The notes below the pieces were generated by a model. It did no database searches, was not told the origin of the DNA, and saw nothing but the letters and a program-made list of their open reading frames with translations. This document shows, one piece after another, positions 1 through 5,269 of a DNA stretch of 7,017 bases (the first letter of the stretch is position 1; every line of letters begins with the position of its first letter). Origin of the DNA: an uncultured bacterium (GTDB lineage Bacteria; Bacillota_I; Bacilli_A; RFN20; CAG-826); assembly GCA_949290725.1 (NCBI GenBank), contig CASEST010000014.1, positions 1 through 7,017 of the forward strand, given 5' to 3'. The position numbers and the translations under genes were made by a program.

Positions 1-420
1 AAAAATAATTTATCCCAAGAAGATTTAGCTGCTAAATTATTTTTATCACGCCAAGCAATCTCTTTATGGGAAGCAAATAAAAGTGTACCAACAATCGATA
101 ATTTAGTTTCTTTATCAATAATTTTTAAAGTTAATTTAGAATCGCTTTTATTAATTGATCAAGAAACTAATTATGATTTAGATACCTATTTTTTAAAACA
201 TAGTCGTAACTATATTATTTCTTCAATAATTATTAATGAATTTAAATTTGATTTAATTTCTAATTTATATCGCTTTAATAAAGAAGAACGTTTAATTATT
301 TTAAAAAATATCTTATTAAAACGTATTAAAAATATTGATTTAACTAGATTAAATCAATATTTAAGTGTTGATGAAAAAGAATATTTAAGGAAAAAAGGAG
401 GAATTTATGGAATTTTCTAA
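1..420 (+). CDS. XRE-family helix-turn-helix transcriptional regulator, 5' end missing
   Basis: The frame is open from the first base to a TAA at 418-420 and gives 139 residues; the start lies outside the window. Residues 4-50 match the XRE/HTH_3 DNA-binding domain: LSQEDLAAKL (helix 2), then SRQAISLWEANKSVPTIDNL, with the usual recognition helix, the W-E pair and the conserved proline, and an N-L-E-S-L-L end. Only about 10-15 N-terminal residues should be missing. The remaining 90 residues are helical and rich in Leu, Ile, Lys and Asn. They contain three weak units about 28 residues apart (around residues 63, 91 and 119) that resemble the repeats of the next protein. The gene overlaps that gene by 14 bases, so the two are probably co-translated. 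Its targets cannot be told from the sequence; autoregulation is a guess. The HTH call is solid; the function of the C-terminal half is unknown. Confidence 0.88.
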   Translation, partial: KNNLSQEDLAAKLFLSRQAISLWEANKSVPTIDNLVSLSIIFKVNLESLLLIDQETNYDLDTYFLKHSRNYIISSIIINEFKFDLISNLYRFNKEERLIILKNILLKRIKNIDLTRLNQYLSVDEKEYLRKKGGIYGIF

Positions 421-832
421 CTTAAAAAAAATATTACCATTTTTAGATGATGAGGACTTAAAAGTATTAGTTGATAAGATTAAGGAAAGTGATGAAGAAG
501 AATATAAAGGGATTAACATAGGTTCAATTTTACCATTTTTAAATAATCAATTAGTTTATGAACTTTTTGAAGATGCTTTAGCTAAAAATAAAGACTTACA
601 TGTCTTCTATCCATTTTTAGAAGATGAATATCATTTAAAAATCGTTGAAGAGATGTTAGAAAAAGGTTTAATCAATCAAAACTTTTATTCCTTTTTACCA
701 TTTTTAAATGAAGAGAGTTTATCTAAAATCGTTGATTATTATCTAGCTAAAAAGGTCGATGTCGATGTTAATCTTCTTTATCCTTATTTAAGCGAAAGAG
801 ACATAAAAAGAATTTTTCATAGCATTATAAGT
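181..832 (+). repeat. Protein-level ~28-residue LPFL repeats spanning two genes
   Basis: Five clear units lie in the second gene, with their Pro codons at 437, 533, 611, 698 and 782. Three degenerate units can be placed in the XRE gene, with the equivalent codons at 187 (YFL), 271 (RFN) and 355 (QYL). The steps are 84, 84, 82, 96, 78, 87 and 84 bases, so the period is kept across the gene boundary, where the frame changes. The upstream units match mainly in hydrophobic spacing, for example IDLTRLNQYLS compared with VDVNLLYPYLS, and could partly reflect the Leu/Ile-rich composition. At the DNA level only the short string CCATTTTTA recurs clearly, so these are old protein repeats rather than recent duplications. 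Confidence 0.55.
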
Positions 833-835
833 TAG
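407..835 (+). CDS. LPFL helical-repeat protein of unknown function
   Basis: This 142-residue acidic protein starts at an ATG placed well behind AAAAAAGGAGG (391-401), inside the end of the XRE gene, and ends at TAG. It consists almost wholly of five units with a consensus near hLPFLxxExLxxIVxxhL. The motifs are ILPFLDDEDL (9-18), ILPFLNNQLV (41-50), FYPFLEDEYHL (67-77), FLPFLNEESL (96-105) and LYPYLSERDI (124-133). The Pro-aromatic-Leu cores are 32, 26, 29 and 28 residues apart. The pattern fits pairs of short helices stacking into a solenoid, which usually means protein-protein contact. There is no signal peptide, membrane segment or catalytic motif. The overlap with the XRE gene suggests it works with that regulator, perhaps as a partner or effector domain, but this is inference. 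I do not recognise a named family. Confidence 0.82.
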   Translation: MEFSNLKKILPFLDDEDLKVLVDKIKESDEEEYKGINIGSILPFLNNQLVYELFEDALAKNKDLHVFYPFLEDEYHLKIVEEMLEKGLINQNFYSFLPFLNEESLSKIVDYYLAKKVDVDVNLLYPYLSERDIKRIFHSIIS

Positions 836-861
836 TTTTTCTTTTAATTTTTAACTAGTAA

Positions 862-895
862 ATAATTAATTTTTTTAAACGATAAAATTAATTAT
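862..895. repeat. 12-bp perfect A/T inverted repeat, possible operator or weak terminator
   Basis: ATAATTAATTTT (862-873) is the exact reverse complement of AAAATTAATTAT (884-895), with a 10-base loop. It lies after the repeat-protein gene and 18 bases before a -10 box. It has no G-C pairs and no following T-run, so it would be a poor intrinsic terminator. Its placement where a -35 region would sit makes an operator possible, perhaps for the XRE regulator upstream. In sequence this AT-rich a chance origin is not excluded. Confidence 0.3.
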
Positions 896-910
896 ATAAA
901 TTGAATAATT

Positions 911-919
911 TGATATAAT
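911..919 (+). promoter_or_regulatory. Extended -10 promoter (TGATATAAT) for the 951 gene
   Basis: A perfect TATAAT (914-919) is preceded by TGn, giving the extended -10 form that does not depend on a good -35 box. The hexamer 17 bases upstream (891-896, ATTATA) is indeed poor. Transcription would begin near 926, giving a leader of about 25 bases with AGGAG at 934-938 before the ATG at 951. It is the only convincing promoter before the block running from 951 to 5230. Confidence 0.65.
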
Positions 920-950
920 AACTCTTGTGTATTAGGAGATTATATTATTT

Positions 951-2078
951 ATGGGATTTAAAAAAGTTAATGAAAAAATTAACCAAGCTGACCCATCATT
1001 AAATGTTACTGAGGTTAGCGAAGTTAAATTAGATGAAAATGGTAATCCAATTACTGTTACTAGTGAAATAAAAGATGTTGCTGAAGAAGTTTATGATCCT
1101 TCCAAAACTAATGAAGAGGAAGAAGAAGTTGTTGAAGAAGAAGTATTAGTTGAAGGGGATAGTGAAAAAGAATTAGCTGAAAAAATTAAAGTTAAACAAG
1201 ATGAATTTAATAAATTTACAAAAAAATTAAAGATTAGTAACTATATTGTTACTGGAGTAATTTTACTTGTTTTAATTGGAGCTTTAGTTATCGCTTTAAC
1301 TTTGGGTAATGGCGATGAAGATAATTCTAATTCCTGGATTACAATCGTAGTAATGGTTTTTGCAATTCTTCTTTTAGTTGCTTCTTTCTTTTTCTCACGT
1401 TATCAAAAAAAGAAACTCGAAGTGGAAGGGAATAAATATTTAGCTTATGTTTTAACTGAACAAAATAAAGTAATCTATGATGAAACTTATTTTAAAGATT
1501 TAACTTATAAACTTAGCGAAGATAAAAAAGATACTTATATCGCTTCTCATCAATTTAAAGATATTAAAGCTTTTAAATCAATCAATATTGTTAATGCTAC
1601 TTTGCTTAAAGATGGTCGTGAATTTTTAGCTTTTGATTGTGCTGCTAGTATTTTATTAAGAAAAAATCGTCCACAACCTCATTTTTTAGGGAGAATGTTT
1701 ATTGTTCCATTAACTTCAGTCAGTGAAGACTTTAAAGCACTTTTTCAACTTAAAGGTGGCGAATTATCTTTCCCAGTCGATGATATCGATGATTTAAAAT
1801 TAGTTGAAGGCAATAATAAATTTACTTTATATTCAAATAGTGATGATGTTAAAAAGATTTTTAATACTAAATTGATTAATACAATTAAACGTTTAAGAAT
1901 TGATAAAACAATTATTGATGTAATCGTTTCGATCAATGAATCTAATCTTTATATTGGAATCGATTATGCTGATGAGTTTATTAATGTTCCAACAAAAGAT
2001 AGTTATAACACCAATATCGTTTTAAAATCGAAAGAAGATATTAAAAAAGTTTTAGAAATAATCGATTTAATTAAATAA
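951..2078 (+). CDS. Two-TM membrane protein with DUF3137-like C-terminal domain
   Basis: This 375-residue protein has three parts. Residues 1-97 are soluble and strongly acidic, with the run NEEEEEVVEEEV at 54-65, and turn basic just before the membrane. Two transmembrane helices follow at about 98-118 and 129-149, joined by a short polar loop (GNGDEDNSNS). RYQKKK after the second helix indicates that both ends face the cytoplasm. Residues 150-375 are a mixed alpha/beta domain. Its HFLGRMFIVPL (244-254), NKFTLYSNSDDVKKIFNTKL (289-308) and VSINESNLYIGIDY (326-339) resemble the order seen in DUF3137 proteins: F-x-G-x-F-F, then F-x-V-Y-S-x-D-x-x-x-A, then a 'ng-lYIai' strand. That family has no established function. 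The start has AGGAG at 934-938, a slightly long 12 bases away. The family match is from memory of the pattern and is moderate; the topology is firm. Confidence 0.8.
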   Translation: MGFKKVNEKINQADPSLNVTEVSEVKLDENGNPITVTSEIKDVAEEVYDPSKTNEEEEEVVEEEVLVEGDSEKELAEKIKVKQDEFNKFTKKLKISNYIVTGVILLVLIGALVIALTLGNGDEDNSNSWITIVVMVFAILLLVASFFFSRYQKKKLEVEGNKYLAYVLTEQNKVIYDETYFKDLTYKLSEDKKDTYIASHQFKDIKAFKSINIVNATLLKDGREFLAFDCAASILLRKNRPQPHFLGRMFIVPLTSVSEDFKALFQLKGGELSFPVDDIDDLKLVEGNNKFTLYSNSDDVKKIFNTKLINTIKRLRIDKTIIDVIVSINESNLYIGIDYADEFINVPTKDSYNTNIVLKSKEDIKKVLEIIDLIK

Positions 2079-2110
2079 AAAGATGTAACTTACTTATTGA
2101 TTTTTAAAAT

Positions 2111-2116
2111 AGGAGG
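2111..2116 (+). promoter_or_regulatory. Strong ribosome binding site of ntdP (AGGAGG)
   Basis: A full AGGAGG lies 8 bases before the ATG at 2125 and fixes that start. The 46-base gap after the membrane-protein gene shows no usable -10 box and no terminator, so ntdP is probably read from upstream. Confidence 0.8.
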
Positions 2117-2124
2117 TTATATCT

Positions 2125-2664
2125 ATGGAAAATTTAAAGGGAAAATGGATTGAGGTCCAAGGATATAAACACGATGGAAGAATGCATCGCATTCGGGATC
2201 GTGTTTATGTTGTTGAAGAAAAAGATAATTATATTGTGGTTACTTCAACTAAAACCAAAGTTGTAGAACATGATTTTCGCGTTTGGTATACCAAAGAACC
2301 AGCTGTTATGATCTTTTTTAAAGATATTTGGATGAATATTATCGCAATGTTTAAAAAAGGTGGGATTACTTATTATGTTAATTTAGCATCCCCGTTTATT
2401 AAAGATAATGGTTATATCAAATATATTGATTATGATTTAGATTTAAAATTATATCCAAATAATAATATTCGTTTAATCGATGTTAAAGAATATGCCTATC
2501 ATCGTAGAAAATACAATTATGGTGAAGATATTGATAAAATTTTAAAATATAACATCAATAAGGTAAAAGAGATGATGATAAATCGTGATTTTCCTTTTGT
2601 TGATCAAGAAATTTATGAATTTTATGAAATATTTAAAAAAGAAACCGAAAATGTAAATAAATAA
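2125..2664 (+). CDS. ntdP: Nucleoside tri-/diphosphate phosphatase (DUF402 family)
   Basis: This 179-residue protein matches B. subtilis YgaC and the S. aureus Ntdp protein over its full length (these are about 175-180 residues). They hydrolyse nucleoside tri- and diphosphates in the cytoplasm with a divalent metal. Family hallmarks are present in order: SYKH-like GYKHDG (13-18), HR at 21-22 (R22 aligns with the proposed catalytic Arg23), W-x-T-x-E-P-A (54-60) and YYVNLASPF (83-91). These are followed by the metal-binding stretch IKYIDYDLDLKLYP (98-111). The expected metal ligands all appear to be kept: N86, D102, D104, D106, D119 and E122. The start has an AGGAGG 8 bases upstream. tsaE begins 12 bases after the stop, so ntdP probably leads or belongs to the same transcript as the t6A genes. 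The physiological substrate in the cell is not known. Confidence 0.9.
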   Translation: MENLKGKWIEVQGYKHDGRMHRIRDRVYVVEEKDNYIVVTSTKTKVVEHDFRVWYTKEPAVMIFFKDIWMNIIAMFKKGGITYYVNLASPFIKDNGYIKYIDYDLDLKLYPNNNIRLIDVKEYAYHRRKYNYGEDIDKILKYNINKVKEMMINRDFPFVDQEIYEFYEIFKKETENVNK

Positions 2665-2675
2665 AAAATAAATAT

Positions 2676-3158
2676 ATGGAATTTGATTTAAAAACTAAAA
2701 ATATAACTGAGACATTATTATTAGGTGAAATTATTGCTCGATTTGCTTTTAAAAAAGAAGTAATTTTACTTTCTGGTGATTTAGGAGCAGGAAAAACTAC
2801 TTTAACTAAAGGAATAGGTAAGGGTTTAACGATTAATGAAGAAATCAATTCACCAACCTTTAATATTTTAAAATGTTATTTTAATAAAAGTGGTAATTTA
2901 AATTTATATCATATTGATGCTTATCGTTTAGAAGATGTTAATCCTGATAATAAAAATATTGGTTTAGAAGAAGTTTTAGATGGAGATGGAGTTTCAGTTA
3001 TTGAACGGCCTAAATTTATTGATGAATTTATTGATCATGATGAAGCTTTAAAAATAATTATTACGATTGATGAAAATAATTTTAGAAATTTCCATTTCGA
3101 AACCAAAAATAAGAAATTTGATTCTTTATTTGAATATTTAAAGAAAGAAGGTATATAA
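2676..3158 (+). CDS. tsaE: tRNA t6A37 biosynthesis ATPase TsaE
   Basis: TsaE is the small P-loop ATPase that binds the TsaB-TsaD pair and is needed for t6A37 formation in bacteria. This 160-residue protein has the family layout: the N-terminal T-E-T-x-x-L-G helix (11-17), Walker A GDLGAGKTT (34-42), the switch SPTFNILKCY (59-68), LYHIDAYRLED (77-87) and I-G-L-E-E-V-L (95-101). The following motif is odd: the family has [VI]-E-W-[PAG], but here it reads VIERP (108-112), so the conserved Trp is Arg (codon CGG, one transition from TGG). The Glu (E110) is kept. There is no Shine-Dalgarno site before the ATG, and an in-frame TAA at 2658-2660 blocks a longer start, so translation probably couples to ntdP, whose stop is 11 bases before. 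The identity is secure; full activity is less so. Confidence 0.93.
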   Translation: MEFDLKTKNITETLLLGEIIARFAFKKEVILLSGDLGAGKTTLTKGIGKGLTINEEINSPTFNILKCYFNKSGNLNLYHIDAYRLEDVNPDNKNIGLEEVLDGDGVSVIERPKFIDEFIDHDEALKIIITIDENNFRNFHFETKNKKFDSLFEYLKKEGI

Positions 3159-3159
3159 G

Positions 3160-3744
3160 ATGTATTCACTTTTACTCGATTCTTCTAATGTTGATTTAGC
3201 AGTTGGTTTAGCTAAAGATAATATTTTAATTGATAATATTAAATATGAAGCTTGGCAAAGACAAAGCGAATTTATGATTAGTGAAATCGCTAATATTTTA
3301 AAAAGAAATAGGGTTGATCCTAAAGATATTGAAGAAATTGTCGTAACTAAAGGCCCAGGTAGTTATACTGGATTAAGAATCGCTTTAACGATTGCTAAAA
3401 TATATGGCTATGCTTTAAATATTAAAGTTTATGCTTTATCTTCTTTAGCAATATTAAAAGATAAAGATAATATCTCAATTTGTTTAATGAATGCTCGTAG
3501 TAAAAGAAGTTATTTTGGATTATACCAAAATAAAACTTGTTTGATTGAAGATAAAGTTTTAACCAATGAAGAAGTTTTAGCTTTTATTAAAGAGCATCCT
3601 AATTATTCAATTTGTGGAGATGTTTCTTATTTAAATCTTGAAAATAAAAAGAATGATATTTTTAATAATATGCTTGAATTAAAAGATGAAGATAATTTAG
3701 TTAAAAATATCCTTAGTTTGAAGGCGGTTTATTTAAAAGATTAA
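3160..3744 (+). CDS. tsaB: tRNA t6A37 biosynthesis protein TsaB, short form
   Basis: TsaB is the inactive ASKHA-fold partner of TsaD that scaffolds TsaD and TsaE. This protein has the N-terminal strand LLLDSS (4-9), the Q-S-E of the usual h-S-E motif (35-37), the family signature KGPGSYTGLRIA (64-75), and N-A-R (111-113) where relatives often have D-A-R. At 194 residues it is shorter than the usual 220-240, with a reduced C-terminal lobe, but it still ends in a Y-L-K close to the common P-x-Y-x-R tail, so it looks compact rather than truncated. One base separates it from the tsaE stop. GAAGG at about 3147-3151 lies 8 bases before the ATG, inside tsaE. Confidence 0.93.
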   Translation: MYSLLLDSSNVDLAVGLAKDNILIDNIKYEAWQRQSEFMISEIANILKRNRVDPKDIEEIVVTKGPGSYTGLRIALTIAKIYGYALNIKVYALSSLAILKDKDNISICLMNARSKRSYFGLYQNKTCLIEDKVLTNEEVLAFIKEHPNYSICGDVSYLNLENKKNDIFNNMLELKDEDNLVKNILSLKAVYLKD

Positions 3745-3745
3745 A

Positions 3746-4204
3746 ATGAATTTATTATTTTTCCATTTAAATAAAGAAGAGAAGAAAAATTATTTAGAAG
3801 CGATTAATAAGGTTGAAGAAACTAGTTATGATGAAATTCTTCCTTTAAAAGATTTAGCCTATGAATTAAATGAAAATCCAGTTAGTGAATTTATTATTGC
3901 TATTGATAACATTAATAAAGAAGTTGTTGCATATTTAGATTTTTGGCTAACTTTTGATTCTTCAACAATTTTTAAAATTGTAGTAAAGAAAGAGTATCGT
4001 AATCAAGGTATTGCTAATAGATTACTAGAAAAGATGTTTTCTTATTTAAAAGAAAAAGAAGTTTTATATTCAACCTTAGAAGTTAGAAAAGATAATGCAG
4101 CGGCATTATCTTTATATTTAAAACTTGGATATGAAAAAATAACTACTAAAGAGAAATATTATAAAGATGGAATGGATGCCTATTATATGGTAAAAGGAAT
4201 ATAA
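3746..4204 (+). CDS. rimI: GNAT N-acetyltransferase, RimI-like (ribosomal protein S18 alanine acetyltransferase)
   Basis: This is a 152-residue GNAT-fold acetyltransferase. The acetyl-CoA loop is VVKKEYRNQGIANRLL (79-94), with the R/Q-x-x-G-x-A signature at 85-90. The C-terminal half LEVRKDNAAALSLYLKLGYE (111-130) and KYYKDGMDAYYM (137-148) follow the RimI pattern L-E-V-R-x-x-N-x-x-A-x-x-L-Y-x-x-x-G-[FY] with a late Y-Y and d-A-x-x-M. RimI acetylates the N-terminal Ala of ribosomal protein S18 in E. coli; the substrate here is inferred. Its position between tsaB and tsaD is the standard Firmicutes order (ydiC-ydiD-ydiE type), which supports the name. The start is one base after tsaB's stop, with no good ribosome site nearby (AAGG at 3721-3724 is too far), so coupling to tsaB is likely. 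The N-terminal 60 residues are more divergent. Confidence 0.87.
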   Translation: MNLLFFHLNKEEKKNYLEAINKVEETSYDEILPLKDLAYELNENPVSEFIIAIDNINKEVVAYLDFWLTFDSSTIFKIVVKKEYRNQGIANRLLEKMFSYLKEKEVLYSTLEVRKDNAAALSLYLKLGYEKITTKEKYYKDGMDAYYMVKGI

Positions 4205-4207
4205 ATT

Positions 4208-5230
4208 ATGAAAAAAGATAAGATTATATTAGGAATTGAATCAAGCTGTGATGAAACAGCTGTTGCGATTATTAAAAATGATGAATTAGTAGCAAATGTT
4301 ATTTCTTCTCAAATTGAAGTGCATCAAAAATATGGTGGAGTTATGCCTGAGATTGCTTCAAGATTACATTTAGAAAATATTGCGGTCGTTTTAGATGAAG
4401 CTTTAAAAAAGGCCAATGTTAAATTAGAAGATATTAGTGCGATTGCTTTTACTAGAGGACCTGGTTTAATTGGAGCCTTACATGTTGGTCTTCAAGCAGC
4501 TAAAACTTTAGCCTTAATTTATAATATTCCACTTATTCCAGTTCATCATTTAGCTGGTCATATTTATGCAAATGAATTTATTGAAAATTTAACTTTCCCT
4601 TGTTTAGCTGTCGTAGTAAGTGGGGGAAATACCGAATTAGTTTATATGAAAGAACATCTTTCTTTTGAAATAATTGGCGAAACAAAAGATGATGCAATCG
4701 GTGAAAGTTTTGATAAAGTCGCTCGTGTTTTAGGTTTACCCTATCCAGGGGGAGTCGCTATTGATAAATTAGCAAAAGAAGGGGAACACACCTATAAATT
4801 ACCGATTCCTTTACATGATGATTCCTTGAATCTATCTTATTCCGGATTAAAAACAGCGGTGATTAATTTAGTTCATAAAGAAGAACAATTACATCATGAA
4901 ATTAATATTAAAAATATGGCTAAATCATTTCAAGATGTAGCGATTAAAGAGATTATTGATCGCGTTAAGAAAGCTAGCGAACGCTATATGATAAAAGAGG
5001 TTGTTTTAGCTGGCGGAGTCAGTGCTAATTCTTATTTAAGAAGCGAAATTACTAACTTATTTAAAGATAATGATCAAATCAAAGTTATTATTCCACCTAT
5101 TTGGTGCACAACTGATAATGCGGCGATGATTGCAAAAGTTGGCTCTTATTTATATGATAAAGGTGTTTTTGCTGACCTTTCAATTGGCGTTGACCCATCA
5201 TGGAAAATTGAAGATTATGCTTCTTTTTAA
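4208..5230 (+). CDS. tsaD: tRNA N6-adenosine threonylcarbamoyltransferase TsaD
   Basis: TsaD catalyses transfer of threonylcarbamoyl from its adenylate to A37 of ANN-decoding tRNAs, working with TsaB and TsaE. The 340-residue length is normal and all landmarks are intact: GIESSCDET (9-17), GGVMPEIASRLH (43-54), FTRGPGLIGAL (81-91), HHLAGH (113-118, with metal ligands H114 and H118), VVSGGNTEL (137-145), DDAIGESFDKVARVLGLPYP (161-180), YSGLKTA (211-217), LAGGVSAN (267-274) and CTTDNAAMIA (300-309) with metal ligand D303. AAAAGGA at about 4192-4198, inside the end of rimI, lies 9 bases before the ATG. The gene ends the tsaE-tsaB-rimI-tsaD run. No terminator is visible between it and asnS, 39 bases on. 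Confidence 0.97.
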   Translation: MKKDKIILGIESSCDETAVAIIKNDELVANVISSQIEVHQKYGGVMPEIASRLHLENIAVVLDEALKKANVKLEDISAIAFTRGPGLIGALHVGLQAAKTLALIYNIPLIPVHHLAGHIYANEFIENLTFPCLAVVVSGGNTELVYMKEHLSFEIIGETKDDAIGESFDKVARVLGLPYPGGVAIDKLAKEGEHTYKLPIPLHDDSLNLSYSGLKTAVINLVHKEEQLHHEINIKNMAKSFQDVAIKEIIDRVKKASERYMIKEVVLAGGVSANSYLRSEITNLFKDNDQIKVIIPPIWCTTDNAAMIAKVGSYLYDKGVFADLSIGVDPSWKIEDYASF

Positions 5231-5235
5231 TGGTG

Positions 5236-5244
5236 TGTTATAAT
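5236..5244 (+). promoter_or_regulatory. Extended -10 promoter (TGTTATAAT) for asnS
   Basis: TATAAT (5239-5244) preceded by TGn lies just after the tsaD stop. The -35 position (about 5216-5221, TATGCT) is not consensus. The start of transcription would fall near 5251, leaving a leader of only about 20 bases with AAGGGGA at 5256-5262. This would let asnS be expressed apart from the t6A block while read-through from it is also possible. Confidence 0.55.
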
Positions 5245-5269
5245 TTTTATTTGTTAAGGGGATTATTTT

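Noticed and set aside
847..857. Shared string TTAACTAG at about 851 and 6991
   Set aside because: Eight A/T-rich bases shared between two intergenic sites are expected by chance, and the flanks do not align further in a convincing way.
1101..1160. GAA-rich low-complexity DNA as a possible unstable microsatellite
   Set aside because: The run mixes GAA, GAG and GTT codons irregularly and encodes the acidic stretch; no pure tandem unit is long enough to suggest slippage-based switching.
1745..1936. Minus-strand open frame of 63 codons inside the membrane-protein gene
   Set aside because: It lies fully within a well-supported + strand gene, has no ribosome site or family match, and its composition is that of a reverse shadow.
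2097..2124. TTGATT as a -35 box for an ntdP promoter
   Set aside because: A -10 box at normal spacing would fall on 2120-2125 at the start codon, putting the transcript start inside the gene.
2633..2848. Minus-strand open frame of 71 codons across the ntdP-tsaE junction
   Set aside because: It runs antisense over the Walker A region of tsaE, with no promoter or ribosome site and a low-complexity Phe/Leu end. Treated as a shadow.
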